Assembly (NCBI GenBank): GCA_963693365.1
Contig: CAVNZM010000008.1
Span: 124,001 to 188,000 of the forward strand
Source: Amoebidium appalachense
Lineage: Eukaryota; Ichthyosporea
Length of the DNA: 64,000 nucleotides
Direction of reading: 5' to 3'
Shown here piece by piece: positions 37,814 to 51,838 of this stretch. How positions within the stretch are numbered: position 1 is the stretch's first letter; each line of letters begins with the position of its first letter. The position numbers and the translations under genes were made by a program. The notes under the pieces were generated by a model. It was not told the origin of the DNA. It ran no database searches and worked only from the letters and a program-made list of their open reading frames with translations.

Positions 37814-40800
37814 CGTCTGTGCCGTGGGGCAGCAACCTGATCTTGCCTGTGTGCAGCAGCAGCAGGTCGTCAGCAGCCATGGCATCGCGCCTGCGGGGCA
37901 GCACGTCCACAGCCACCGTGTGCAGCGTGGGGTCGGACGTGGCCTTGTGCGCCAGCCTGGGGGCCCCCTCAGCCAGAGGGGGCAGGCCGGCAGCAGCGGC
38001 AGGGCTGGGGTGTGCCGATGTGGCCGTGGGGGTGGGCTGCTGGGCTGGGCGCTGGGTGCGGGGGGGACTGGGGGCACCCTGGAAGGTCACCCGCAGGGTA
38101 GGACTGGTCCTGCTGCTGGCGGGGTCTGGGGGGCCGTGGTGAGGGGGGGTTGCAGGATGATGGGGTGTGCTGGCACAATCATGGACGGTAGGTTGGGGGA
38201 GGGAGCAGGGGGGGGAGGGGGGGGGGGGGGGGTGCATGCCTTATGATGTCACGATTGGATGTGCAAAGCACATAGGCAGGACCAGGCAGAATAGCAAAAC
38301 GGGTAGGGAGAAGGTCGGACCAATTGGCATAGAGCTTCCACAAAAACAATAACCGTAAACATGAACATCTCTAGGCACACAACTACATAACTGTGTTCCA
38401 CTTTGCATGCCGTAAGCAATGTGTGACTGACTATGTGCCTCACTTGGTGTGTTTTGTTCATGCATGTATGTTTGCACAGCTCTGATTTGTCTTTGGGAGC
38501 ACATGTGTGGCTGGGGTGTGGCCACATACTGGGTAGGGAGTCAGCAGAGGGGGTCTTTGAGCGCCAGGGGGCCCACTGTGGCTTCAGGGTGGTGGGGGAG
38601 TCGGGCTCGGGCATCTGCAGGGGGGTCGGGGAGGGTTGGCCCAGCTGGTCCCTGCTGGCAAAGACCACGCCCAGCTGGCGCTCGACCTGGGCCTGCAGGC
38701 GGCTGTGGTAGTGGGCCGTGCGGTGCTGGCTGAACGACACACTGTGGCTCACAAACTTGCTGGGCTCTACATCCGGCGCTGTGCATGCGTGTCAGTACCA
38801 CCCCTGTAACACCCGCAATGCAGTGGATGCAGCACCCACTGGGCCCAGCACACCATGCAGCACCCACTAGGCCCAGCACACCATGCAGCACCCACTAGGC
38901 CCAGCACACCATGCAGCACCCACTAGGCCCAGCACACCATGCAGCACCCACTAGGCCCAGCACACCATGCAGCACCCACTAGGCCCAGCACACCATATAG
39001 CACCCACTAGGCCCAGCACACCATGCAGCACCCACTAGGCCCAGCACACCATGCAGCACCCACTAGGCCCAGCACACCATATACCACCCACTAGGCCCAC
39101 CCCACTAGGCCCAGCACACCATATAGCACCCACTAGGCCCAGCACACCATATAGCACCCACTAGGCCCACCCCACTAGGCCCAGCACACCATATAGCACC
39201 CACTAGGCCCAGCACACCATATAGGACCCACTAGGCCCACCCCACTAGGCCCAGCACACCATGCAGCACCCACTAGGCCCAGCACACCATATAGCACCCA
39301 CTAGGCCCAGCACACCATATAGCACCCACTAGGCCCAGCACACCATATAGCACCCACTAGGCACACCATATAGCACCCACTAGGCCCAGCACACCTTATA
39401 GCACCCACTAGGCCCAGCACACCATATAGCACCCAATAGGCCCAGCACACCATATAGCACCCACTAGGCCCAGCACACCATGCAGCACCCACTAGGCCCA
39501 GCACACCATGCAGCACCCACACCCGTCAATCCCACCCCATCTCGGCCCATACCACCCTCCCTCTCCTGCCCCTCATGGCAACCACCAAGTGAGACCACAA
39601 TTGCCTCCCTCCCCCCCCCCCTCCCGCCCCCGCCCGCCCCGCCCGCCCCCTCCCCCTCCCTGCACACACGCACGCGCGAGAGCGCACACGCACACCATCC
39701 CCCCCTCTCTCCCCGCGCACACACTGGTACACACCCGTGCACGTGAGCTCCAACACTTTATTCACACCCATCCATCCCCCCCGTGCCCTCGCCCCTAACC
39801 CCTCTGCACACCCCCCTCCAGGCACACCTTTCTGCAGGGCCCATACGGTGCCGTCGTCAAACAGCAGCAGGCTGGGGCCAAAGTGGTGGTACATGCCCGG
39901 GGGCAGGGTGCGCACCACATCGTGGTAGTTGGCCACCCGCAGCACCTCCGGCAGCTGCCCCTCCAGCACCTGCCCATGCACATCAGCACCCACCAGGCCC
40001 AGCACACCATATAGCACCCACCAATATTAGGCCCAGCACACCATATAGCACCCACTAGGCCCAGCACACCATGCAGCACCCACTAGGCCCAGCACACCAT
40101 GCAGCACCCACTAGGCCCAGCACACCATATAGCACCCACTAGGCCCAGCACACCATGCAGCACCCACTAGGCCCAGCACACCATATAGCACCCACTAGGC
40201 CCAGCACATCATATAGCACCCACTAGGCCCAGCACACCATATAGCACCCACTAGGCCCACCCCACTGGGCCTCACCCCACTAGGCCCAGCACACCATATA
40301 GCACCCACTAGGCCCAGCACACCATATAGCACCCACTAGGCCCAGCACACCATATAGCACCCACTAGGCCCAGCACACCATATAGCACCCACTAGGCCCA
40401 GCACACCATATAGCACCCACTAGGCCCAGCACACCATATAGCACCCACTAGGCCCAGCACCCCCCCCCCCCCCAAACACCTACCACCACCATCACAGGCA
40501 CAACCACCCAATCCCCCACCTCCGTCAGCCACACATGCCAATACCGCCCAGATCAGCACGCAGCATGCACAGGGCCATACCCGTGCGCCCTCCTCATTCG
40601 TGTACCGGGGGGCACCAAACACGTTGATGGCCGTGATGGTGTACCCATCGTGCTTGAGATAGAGCCCTGGGGGGCCAGACGTCAGTGCCCGCCCTGCCGC
40701 CCCACAAACACACCATCCCATCAAGGCACATGCAGGCACGGGCATGGCTGGCACGAGCATGCAGGCAGGTAGGCATGGCTGGCACGTGCATCCAGGGCAG

Positions 40801-41197
40801 GGACGCACCCAGCAGCTGGCCGACTGCGGCACCCAGGGAGTGGCCTGTGATCTTGACTGGCAGCTGCGGGTCCAGCTGCCCCCGCACCACCTGCAGCCCT
40901 GGTCAGATGGTGCACGGCCACAGGCATGGAGATGCCTAGTGCTCATAGCCACAGGCACAGGCATACACACAACGTGGAAATAGGCACAGGCGCACTACGT
41001 GTACATAGGTGCAGCGACATACATTACCTAACGCACACTGCACCGTGGTGGGCCACCCACAAGACACCAGTTGGGTCACAACCACCCAATTACACACACA
41101 TACACCACGGGCAGCCCAACCCACCCAACACGATCTATATGCACCCCAAAGCAACCACACACCATGCACCCCACCCACACGACACCACGTACCAGCC

Positions 41198-41251
<54 letters not shown>

Positions 41252-44200
41252 AGACACACCACCACTGCCACCACCACCACCGCCACTGCCACCACCACTG
41301 TTACCATAAATACACACCTTGTACATCTCCAGGGCGGCCTGGCGGAACCCCCCTGTGCACATCGATGCCAAGTAGATCGTCGTGTTCCATGCGGGTATCT
41401 AGGTCCAACAGGATGTGTTTGAGCTTCAGAAAGTCCGTGCCACGTATCACCACGTGCTGTAGCTGGCGCCCTGTCCCTGTGTGTGTGTGTGTGCGCGCGC
41501 GCGCGTGTACGTGTGTGTGTGTGGGTGTGTGGGTGGGTGTGTGTGTTGTGTGTAAATGTATTTTGTTGGGCACTGGCATGGTGGTGGAGCTGTGGTGAGT
41601 ATGTTGTGAATGGGAAAGAGACCATCTCGCATGCCCGGGGCTGACAAATGTTGCTCTGCCAGGGGAAGCTTGAGTGTGTGCCTTCTATGGTGCCTGGGTC
41701 CGAGGGAGTATCTGTTCCTGTAGGATCGGGCACGGGCTTGCCTATGCCGATGCACAAGCTGTTGTAAGATCACATTCTTCTAAACGCGTGCAGGTGAGGG
41801 AGGGGTAAGGGCGGGGAGGGGGGGGGGGAAGGGGGGCATGATAGTATTCTGTTCGTGAGAACACATTTACCGTGTGGTGTTTGTGTGTGTGTGTGCGCGC
41901 GCGTGTGGTGGTGGTGAAAGGGCGGGAGGGGGGGGGGGGGGGGGGGGGGAGGAGGAAGGGGGAAGACAACTTTGCTGGGAGGGGGCCAGGGCAGGCAGTG
42001 GGTCGTCCAGTGGGTCACCACTGCGTGTGTAGAGGGGACTGGCCTCCACAGCACTGTCACTGTCACGCAGCAGCACGAGATAGCGCATCTCACTCTGGGT
42101 GCACGGTCAGCACACTGCATGCGTATATCTACGTGCACACAGTCAGCACATAGATATATCTACGTGCACACAGTCAGCCGTGACACTGACATATCTACGT
42201 GCACACAGTCAGCACGCAGATATATCTGCGTGTACACAGTCAGTACATAGATATATCTACGTGCACACGGTCAGCACATAGATATATCTACGTGCACACG
42301 GTCAGCACGCAGATATATCTACGTGCACACAGTCAGCACATAGATATATCTACGTGCACACAGTCAGCACATAGATATATCTACGTGCACACGGTCAGCA
42401 TACTGCATGCATATATCCGTGTGCACACGGTCGGCATACTGCATACATTTATCCGTGTGCACACAGTCAGCATACTGCATGCATATATCCGTGTGCACAC
42501 GGTCAGCACACAGCTTTTGGGGACTTAAAAATACTCTTCTACACCCCCCCTCTCTCCCCCCCCCCCCCCCACACACACACACACACAGACACTGCCCTAT
42601 TTGAGTTCTACCCATGCTCCTGGAAACCATCTGTGTTCTTCCCGGTGTGTATTATGATCATGGTTTGCCTCCTGCCCCCCCCCCCCCCCCCCCGCATCCG
42701 CCCGTTCCCCCCCCCCACCCCCCCCTGCCTTCTAGTGTATAGCCCACCGTCCACCCTCTTTCTTCTTGAGAGTGGGCCCACCTACCTGGGGCAGCATGCA
42801 GGGTGTGACGCTGATGGCGGGGTACTTGGCCACGACGTGGCTGTCACTCTTCTTGAGGTCTGCAGGCATCCGTCAGCTGGAACACCGTGCTCTCCCTCTT
42901 TGCCCGCAATATGCTCATACCATGTACACTGCCTGCACACCCTGCATATGATGCACACCACCTACATACCACAATATTCCAACCATCCACCAGTATTGAT
43001 ACTATACAGCACGTATGGGCAGTATAGGCACTTATGCCGCCCATCTACCTCCCAGTATTTATGCAGCCTAACAAGTGCATGTGCTAGCCCCCCTCCTATC
43101 CCCACGCACCCTTCAGCAGCTGTGCGTCGTCCAGCAGGTCCAGCCAGTCGACACTGCGCAGGTCTGTGGGTCTCTGCTCAAACATGCAGCCCTCCTCCTC
43201 CTCCTCCTCCCCCACCTGCTCACACAGCTGCACACCCCGTCCAAAGAACCCCCCCATCTCTGTCACCGCCTGCAACCCCCAACCGTAAATACCCACCCTA
43301 TGGTCCTCCCCCCCCCCCCCCCCCCACCACCACAATGCATCACATTCCTACCCTTTTTTGTCCCCTCCCCCCCCCTCCCCTTCCATCCGAATACATCCCC
43401 CCCCCTCTCCCCCCCCCCCAACCCAATCCCTCAAACCACCGATAGCATCCGTCCCCCACCTTAAAGCAACCACCGCTACTTCCATTTTAGCTGCTGGGCG
43501 GCAAGCCACATTGGTGACGTCATTCTGTGCACAAATTCCATGGCGCCGTGTCACCCCAAAAAAGGCGCGAAAGGGTGAGTTGTTTGTCGACATCGGTATT
43601 TGACACAACTTGATTGAGTCTCTTGATTGGTGAGACTCATTTGAGAAATGTGGCTCTCGGCTGGTCAGCGCCCAGACGCTAAAATGGGAGAAGCGGTGGT
43701 TGGTTTAATGTCCTCACATGCATGTCCCCCCCCCCCCCCTTCCTCCCTCCCCCCCCCCCCTTCGGCCCCATTCCCCACCATTTTTAAGGTGCCCCTCAGC
43801 TCGTCCGCCTCTGTCCTGCGCATGGCATCCACCCTCCAGCCAAAGTCACGTGCCGCCAGGGCCAGGGCCTCTCTCTGCTGCTGCTCCCTCACCACAGCTG
43901 CCGCCACCTTGGCTGGGTCCCCCTCCTCCTCACACCCACTCGTAGCACCTGCCTGGTTCGGTGTGCATTGCTTGTTGGCCAGAGAGAGGACACACAGTGC
44001 ACACAGCCCTACCAGTCTTTTACAGAATAGTAGCATCTACCCTCAGTGGTGGGATTGCTGCCAATCGTTAACGGCAATGAAAGGAAACCTCCACCTATCC
44101 ACTCATAGGAAGGTCTCAGGTGCACGGGGAAGACACCTGCGCTCATCCCATACACACCAGCACATACACAGGCACAAAAGCAGACACACTCGCGCACGCA

Positions 44201-44515
44201 CAAGTCCCGCTTACTACCCCCCCCCCCCCCCCTCCCTCCCTCGCCTTCCAAAAAAAAGGAGTACACGACAATGATGATTTCTATCCTTTTTTTTTCTCAG
44301 TCTCCCTCTCTGTCTCTCTGTCTCTCTCTCTCTCTCTCTCTTTTTTTTTCTCTTTTTTTTTTTTTGCGGGGGGGGGGGGGGGGGGGGGGGGGGGGGAATA
44401 GAAACAGAGTGTGGCGGATCCAAGATGGGAACGGGGAAGGAACACATATTGCAGAGCATCAGCAGAGACTGCCCCACATCCAAGCAGACTAGATCCCCCC
44501 GCCCCCCCCCCCCCC

Positions 44516-44552
<37 letters not shown>

Positions 44553-44917
44553 ACTCACCCACCCACGCACCTCCTTCCTGCGCAGCTTTGTGACCTTTGC
44601 AGCCGTGGCCTCCCAGTCAGCCCTTATGCGGTCGACGGCAGGGATGTCAGCGCCCACAGGGCCCAGGTGCACCTCGCTGAACCGGTCCAGATATGCCCCA
44701 AACACCTGCCCCCACACAACAAGCCCCTCACTGCTGCCCACAAGCTCCAGCAGCTGCACCAGCCAATCAAATAAGTAAAATAAATAATAAATCCCTAAAG
44801 TTAAAACCAAAGACAACTATTTACACTTGACACCGGGTCCCTGCCGAATGTACTAACCAGACATGCATGTGCTTTCTGTGTAGGTGCCGTGTTTTGTTTG
44901 ATTGTGTGTGGGTGTGG

Positions 44918-44948
<31 letters not shown>

Positions 44949-45771
44949 CGCGCGTGCGCGCACACGCGCATGTGTGTGTGTTGTGTGTGTAGGTGCCGTG
45001 TGTGTGTGTGTTTGCATGTGTGCATGTATGCGTGCGTGCGTGCGTGCGTGCATGTGTGCCTGTGTGCCTGTGTGCGTGCTTATATGCATGCTTGCGGGCG
45101 CATGTGTGTGTGTATGAGGCTTTGATTGTGTGCGCCGTGCCTGTGCATGTTGTGCGCCTGTGTGTGTGTGTGTGCTGCTCACCCTGCCTGCCTGCATCAA
45201 TACCCGTGCCAGGTCGCTATTCTCCATGGCCCGGTGGGTCGGGTCACTGCCGTACTCTTGCAGCTCCTCTCCCAGCCGCCGTGACACCTCAGCCACCTCG
45301 CCCAGCCGCTGCACATACTGCCCGCACATGTGTCAGACAACCGTGTAGTATCTCAACGCTCTATCAACATCTTGTTTACCCGTGCCTTTAGGTTGGTATA
45401 AAGCCCCTAATGAGGCTTGCTATACGTACATAGTAACTGCTAAATATCGTGAGAGATCTGTATCATGGTAATGGCTTCTTAATATCTGCCAGCAAGGCCT
45501 GATAACCGCCAGCGTTCTGCGCTCAGGGCTACTCTAAAGATCTGCAAGATGCATCATGTGTTCACCTTCACCCGCCATCACCCCACGATGCTACCCCTTT
45601 CTTTACCTGTGTGGTGAGGGCCTTGAGGCGCTTATATGTGTCTGTGGTTTTTCTGACCGAGTCCTTAGCCAGCTGGTAGTCGACGTCTGCAGACACACTG
45701 CGCGTCACCCGCAGCTTGTCTCGCCTTTGGCCCTTGCCCCGCAGCCGCCCAGTGATCACCCGTGCTGACAT
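37814..45771 (-). CDS. BAR domain fused to class 3 lipase (13 exons found; C-terminal exon missing)
   Basis: Exons in coding order: 45771-45607, 45317-45183, 44705-44571, 43928-43779, 43269-43110, 42859-42786, 42094-42019, 41476-41318, 40890-40809, 40666-40581, 39969-39828, 38778-38530, 38125-37814. Phases agree at every join, giving about 641 residues. Residues about 25-215 form a BAR-type helical bundle ([29 protein letters not shown]). Exon 5 (from residue 196) carries the last BAR helix and an acidic linker. Residues about 255-480 are a class 3 (alpha/beta) lipase: VVIRGTD, nucleophile elbow TGHSLGAAV with Ser369, FGAPRYTNE, Asp424 in NYHDVV, and His473 or His477 in [10 protein letters not shown]. 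The tail is Pro/Ala-rich. It is probably a lipid hydrolase targeted to curved membranes; this role is inferred. Exon 8 has six G at 41348-41353 where five restore [14 protein letters not shown]. Exon 13 ends at a GTAGGC donor; reading through would give a stop at 37563. Confidence 0.85.
38835..39525. repeat. Minisatellite, 28-bp unit, block A (intron 11 of BAR-lipase gene)
   Basis: About 24 copies of a unit with CACTAGGCCCAGCACACCAT followed by ATAGCACC or GCAGCACC. Shortened variants (CCCACTAGGCCCACCCCACT) occur at several places. Spacing is continuous, with no unique spacers. Confidence 0.93.
39980..40462. repeat. Minisatellite, 28-bp unit, block B (intron 10 of BAR-lipase gene)
   Basis: The same 28-bp unit as block A and in the same orientation, about 16 copies, on the other side of exon 11 (39828-39969). 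It ends in a C run at 40460-40473. Confidence 0.93.
42105..42510. repeat. Minisatellite, about 31-bp unit (intron 6 of BAR-lipase gene)
   Basis: About 13 copies of a unit containing AGATATATCTACGTGCACAC and AGTCAGCACAT. AGATATATCT is a perfect palindrome within each unit. The last copies drift to GCATATATCCGTGTGCAC. Confidence 0.9.
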
Positions 45772-47411
45772 GTCCAAATTACAGCCAATAACCGTGTCTG
45801 CCTAGGCTTTGTTTGGTGCAGGAACAGATGTGGGGGGAAAAGATCTTTTATTATTTCCAAGATGTATGTCACTGGTGTCTGGTGAGTGAGCGTGTTCGTG
45901 CCTGCCTGTATGAAGATCTAGCCTGCGTGCTGCCATGGCCCTGTGAGGCCATGCCAGAAAGTCCTAGCTACGAGATCCTTGTGTCCATATATATGCATGT
46001 ACCGCCCATATATCGAACATGACCATATGATTTCTACCGCATGCACATGAGAAACAATAATCTACGATGTATTTTTGTATACTGTCAAAACACAACCAGA
46101 CACGGCACAAACTAAAACGTGGGCTGGTTGGTTTATGGCGATGGCCTCGGAATTTCGTTGTGTTGTTGCAATCGTGCACTACAATTGGGCTCAAACCATC
46201 TGGCAGCCAATCCAACAACCAAGAGTTGAAAATGCACAAACAACACAAACCAATCCGGGCACCTAGCTGTGCATGCACCATGGGCGTTTAACAGCAGGCG
46301 TTATGATGCCGCTATGCTGCCTGCCATATGGCTCCCCTCTGGCCTTACCGCACTGCAGCCTCAGGGTATGGGGGGCGCAAAGAGTTTTTGCTGCGCTCTG
46401 TGCGCTACCCGTTTTATCTTGCACGTAATCGTACTGTCGAAATTTTTAAATCGAATTGATGGGGTTCATCTCATTTACGACTCGTCTAGACCCCCTATAT
46501 TATTAAATTGATGACCCATTTCAGTTGATTCTACACTCCCTTAGCAATTACACACCCTGAGAGACAAAACAGGGCTTCATATTCCTATCTGGAGTACGAC
46601 CTGACCACCTTTTACCTGGGAAAACACCCATTTTGTAAGAAAAACACCAAAATACACTATCGTGCCCTACTTCACTGCTACGAAAAACCAATACAGCACC
46701 TCACAGCGTTACTCGTTTTGACCCCCTGGGCTTAATCGTAAATACGACGATTTTGGGTCGTAATTCAACCCCTGCGTTGTCTAGCCCTCCGACTCCTCCC
46801 AGACTCCGAGTCCGAGCTTGAGATCCGGCGTTTGGATGACGAGAGCCAAAGAGCAACTAACTTACCTAGCTCTAAAGTTTCTAAGCCGCTCCCTGTAGCA
46901 AAAAAGGCAATATATAAAACAGATATGTTGTGCTTGAATGTTGTGTGTTTTTCTGCATCCCCGAGGGCTCTTTTTCCGGATGTTGGCAGCCCGGCGCAGC
47001 AGTCCGGCTTGCATGCGCACCAGAAATTCCGGACGGTGCGTGTCAAACCAATCGTCAACGAGCGATTACTCGCAATAGATTTCCATGCAAGACCATGGGC
47101 CCTACAGCCACCACAAAATTAGTGACGAATGTACATTGAAAGCAACACTTTGAGCCATCGACATCCTAACACATAACACATAACACCGGGCTCTACAATT
47201 TATGGAAAGCAGAGGCTAGCAATTATAGCTCTGAGAGAAGTTAGGACACCGTATCACAATATATATCATGCTGTGCAGTATCAATATGAAGGTGATAACA
47301 TGTACAGTCAAAGTTTTATGACTCTGCAGATCCGGATATACGGAGGGAGAGGGGCAGAAAAAATATTATATTAATAAAGCTGGCCATAGCCTCCGGATTA
47401 GCACCCCCCCC

Positions 47412-47464
<53 letters not shown>

Positions 47465-47742
47465 GGTCCACCACCACCACCACCAGATGCAACACCCTCC
47501 GGGGGCACGCACAAACACACGCGCACACACACACGGGGCCAAAAGGAGCAAAAAAGAAACTGTTATACATCAGTATATGTGAAGCAAAAGGCTCTAAGAT
47601 ACAGCGAGGCTGAAACACAATATCTAAAAAACAAACAAACAAACAAACAAACAAACAAACAAACAAACAAAAAAAAAAGCACAGAGAAAGCTGAGACACA
47701 AATTCCCAGAACTTCAAAACAAAAATAAAGTAAAATGAAAAT

Positions 47743-47778
<36 letters not shown>

Positions 47779-48822
47779 ATGGGAAAGACAAGAAAAAAAG
47801 AAAAAAAAAGAAAAAAGAAAAAAACAAAAACAAAAAAAAACTCAGTGTTTCGTGGCAATCTCAGCAATATTAGCTTATAATTGTATCGACTGTATGGGTG
47901 TGACTCGTGTTGGTGGCTGGATCTACCGTATCATTGCTACAGCTTGAAGTGTGGAGGCGTCGACGTCACTACGTCACAACACCACCACTACTGCACCGTG
48001 TAAGAGCTACTACCACATGCATGAACAGACATCACTGCTGACCATGTACCTATCGCATTTACTATCACTGCATGTTGTATACTCATCAGCTATTGGTGCA
48101 TGTGTACATGTGTGCGAGAAAAAAAGCCAAATACCGCTAGGCCGTCAAGCCAGTCTTTGATGTGTGGTGTGACCCTCCACCTAGCGCCACTGAGGACAAA
48201 AGTGTTAGCAACACCCTTGGTGTCGGTACCCGTGGCATGAAGCCTGCCAGTGTGGAGATTACTCGCTAATGATTGCCCCTCCCCCCCCCCCCCCCCCCCC
48301 CCCCCACCACCACCACCACCACCGGTACCACCACCCACCCACCCACACCACCTCCCACCACCACCTACCCACCCACATCACCACCACCACCAGCATATTT
48401 TTGTACACCACCAAACAACAAAAACAACAACCATCTTCCCAGCCACCCCACCTCTTTACGCACACCACCTGGTCCAACCCCCCCCCCCCCCCCCCCCCCC
48501 CCCACAATACACACATCCCACCACCATCGCCACCGCCTACTACCCGCCCGGCCACCCACCCACCCACCACCACCACCACCAGCACATGTCTGTACACAAC
48601 CAAAGAATAAAAACAAAAACCATCTTTGAATTTCCACCCACCTCACTTCTACACCACCTGGTCAAAACGACAAAACGAAAGAATGATTAATCGAACCCGA
48701 CCCTGACCACCACTACTATACACAGAGGCAAAATGCACGCACCCATGGTCCCGGTGACTAACAGCACAAGCACCATCTGTTGTTACTAAAAAACAATGCA
48801 ATCAGTAGGCTATTTCCTGGAT
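45772..48822. other. Spacer upstream of BAR-lipase and downstream of F-box gene
   Basis: AT-richer than its surroundings, with (CA)n after a C run at 47403-47462, (AAAC)n at 47628-47668, a C run at 47744-47776, and C runs followed by ACC repeats at 48280-48320 and 48478-48503. A TATA-like ATATATAAAA lies at 46910-46919 and a minus-strand microexon candidate (TTTTTTGCTACAG ... GTAAGT) near 46875, but no gene could be assembled. The BAR-lipase promoter must lie just above 45771; no TATA was recognised. Confidence 0.5.
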
Positions 48823-50987
48823 CTATGGTCCAGTGAGAACACCGTTATTGCACCATTTCCACACAGTCCATGAGCTATAGCAAAACATGTCAAGCCAAAC
48901 ACCATTAAAATAAACTTTTACCTTCAGAGTCCTGCCGAGTGCCTCCAGTGCCCCCTTCAGCTGAATCAGAGAGGGATTTGAGCCACGTTTACCATACACA
49001 TATACAAACTCTAACGCCGGGCATGCCACAAGGGGTAGGAGATCCAAATTCGAAAATTCAGAAAAAATGAATCTCCGAAGGGCCGGAAGACCAACGAGTA
49101 CTAGTGGTGTGACGTCCGCCCACAGCCACGCACGCATGCCGTCCCCCTCCATGGAAAGACATTCCAAAGCAACACACCCGGAAAATGCCGTGCCTGGTGG
49201 GAACGGGCTACCCAACACATCCACGCACTTGACGCTGGTTGGGAAACTTGCAATCTGCAATCTTGTGCAGCCTTCCACATGCACACATTTCAGCGCCCCG
49301 CTCATAGGCAGCACCAGTCGGGATATATAGTGCTCATCCCGCAGCATCAACTCTTCCAAACAATCGAAACCGCTGAAATCGACGTCACTCGATTCGAATT
49401 CGTTCCCCTCGTCACTGGGCTGCGCCTCATGCCAACCGAAATCCGTTGAATACAAGCGAATCTTGGTGAGAAATCTCATTTCGCACACAAGGGCGACTGC
49501 ATGCGGCCGATCCAGGCCAAACCGTGTGACTGTAAGGATGCGCGTTGACTGAAGGGAATGGGCGAAAGATACGACAGGGAGTGGTCAACCACCCACGTGC
49601 TCCGTCACGGTGGATGCGATGCCATGGCCGGCCCATAAAATGCCATTCACTCCAAAGCCGCAACTCAGTTAGCTTGTCCGATTGGATGGCGGGGCACAGA
49701 TTGGGTTCGTACATATACGTCACGTCGACATGTCTCAACTCCATACACTTGGAAAGCGGCTGCAAATCGACCGTGTGAGCTCTAACCTTGACATACTCGA
49801 GTGCTGGAAGGGATGGGAGAACAACATCTGGTGCGTTTCTGCGGTATGACGAAGGTTTGATGTCTACCACGAGTCTGGTTAAGTTGGTAGACCCCTCGAG
49901 TGCAGCCAAATTGATGAGTTGAGTGTTGCCCTGTGTTTCGTATGGCGGATTGATTGAAATGGACAGGACGCCGAGATGCGGCAGGTAGGGGAAGAGAGTA
50001 GCCGTTTGGTCCGTTTGGCCCGGAGGTTTGTTCCACGCGTACGTGGCAATAGAAACATCGACGAGTGCGGTGCAATGCTCTAACATCGACAGATCGACTG
50101 ATTCGGCATGCAGCTTTAGGGATTGGAGTAGCGTCAGGTGGGGCAGGTTTCTAATGTACCTTGGTCCACGCTTCCATATATCATCAAATATAATCTTCAG
50201 GGATTGGAGAGCTGTGTGGGTGCCTAGGGGGCTCAGATCCACGATCCGCGTATGCACATCTCCGTACGGGACGTCACCGTTATAGGGAGTAAAACAAACA
50301 GCCAGGCTCTTCAATGCCGGGGCCAGATGCCGGAGGGACGATATGGTCTCAGCGACGTTGCACGGTAACCCACCGAAAGATCCCGCAATCGAAATTTCAC
50401 GCAAACGATTACAGCCCACGCTAGCCAAGATAGAACCCAAATCCTCCACCGGTATCCACTCCTCCACCCCTTGCAGAACCAGACCGTCCAGTCTCGTCAT
50501 CTCCCCAAACAACTTGAAGAGCGATTGGGACATGTTACAACCGGGTCCCGGGCATCGCCATCAACAGACTAAAGCCAGTAACATCGTTTGCAGGTGGTGA
50601 AATGACGATTCGGCTGATTTTCTTGCACGAACAAATGATCTGAAGCATCTCAGCGTTAGTCCTTTCGAGCCCCGCCAAGCCCGCATTTCTGTAAAGTTTG
50701 CCTTCGAACCCCGATCTGTAAAGTTTGCCTTCGAACCCCGAAAAGCGCACATTTCTGTAAACTTTGTTCAAATCGGCCAAGGACAAGCAGGAGGGCAGCA
50801 CAGTCGACCTGTGGCCTGTTAGTGACCCGAGGGAGATGCAGGGTGACACCACCGACCTGAAGTGACCGCGCAATGGTGCCGAGACGACGACAAACGAGGG
50901 TGGTGTTTAGACGGTCGGTGTGCGGCAGGTGGGAAATGATCATCGCGAGAATATCATCCGATAGCAAGCCAAGAAGCAATTCTGTAG

Positions 50988-51032
<45 letters not shown>

Positions 51033-51042
51033 GTGTGTGTGA

Positions 51043-51088
<46 letters not shown>

Positions 51089-51796
51089 ATGTGTCACACA
51101 GTGTGTGTGTTAGTTTGTGGACATACAGTCACAATCACTCTCCCCCTCTCTCTTCTTCTCTCACTCTCTCCCCTCTGCTCCGCCTCTCTCCGGATCTCCT
51201 TTCCTCCCTCCCTCCCCCCCCCCCCCCTCTCCCCGCCCCCTCCTCCTCCTCCCCTCTCCCCCCCCCCCCCCCCCCCCCACCCTCCTCCTTCCTTCCTCCC
51301 TCCTTCTCACTCACTCACTCACCCATGACTACAAACTTGTTTTTCTCTAGACACAATAAAAAACATGGGTGCAACCTTGTGCCTCTGTGGTGCTTAAGGA
51401 CGTCCTTAAGTGGTGGTAAAAACACGTCTATCCATATGTAAGTGCATGTGTAAATAAGAACGGAAGGCGGGGAGAGAAGCAGGCAGAGAACCCAAGAAGA
51501 GCGGGATAGTGTGTGCAAATGCCGCACAAATCTCTGTAATCGTGGGCCAGTTAACTGCTTGGTGTGCAACCAGGGGGATCATCTAGGCACTAATGCGTAC
51601 GGGTAGAAAACACGGAAGCAATATAGAAAAAGAAAACCCAAAAACCAGAAACTGAGAGAACAAAACGAATAAAAAGTAAAAGAGAACCAAAACCCCATTT
51701 AATTGTGAAGGCGAAAATGTTTGAACTCACCTAGAAAGATCTCCCCTCCCTCCCCCCTCCCACCGACAACGTTCTCCCCCCCCCCCCCCCTTTTTT

Positions 51797-51838
<42 letters not shown>

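Noticed and set aside
38835-40462. CRISPR-like array of 28-bp repeats
   Set aside because: The repeats abut with no unique spacers, no cas genes are near, and the locus is an intron of a eukaryotic gene.
43480-43690. Internal promoter (CCAAT-like boxes, TGACGTCA) splitting the BAR and lipase parts
   Set aside because: Exon 5 encodes both the last BAR helix and the linker to the lipase, and all phases are continuous, so one gene is more likely.
45964-47122. Several 60-105 codon frames in the spacer
   Set aside because: They overlap on both strands, have no consistent splice sites and resemble no family I know.
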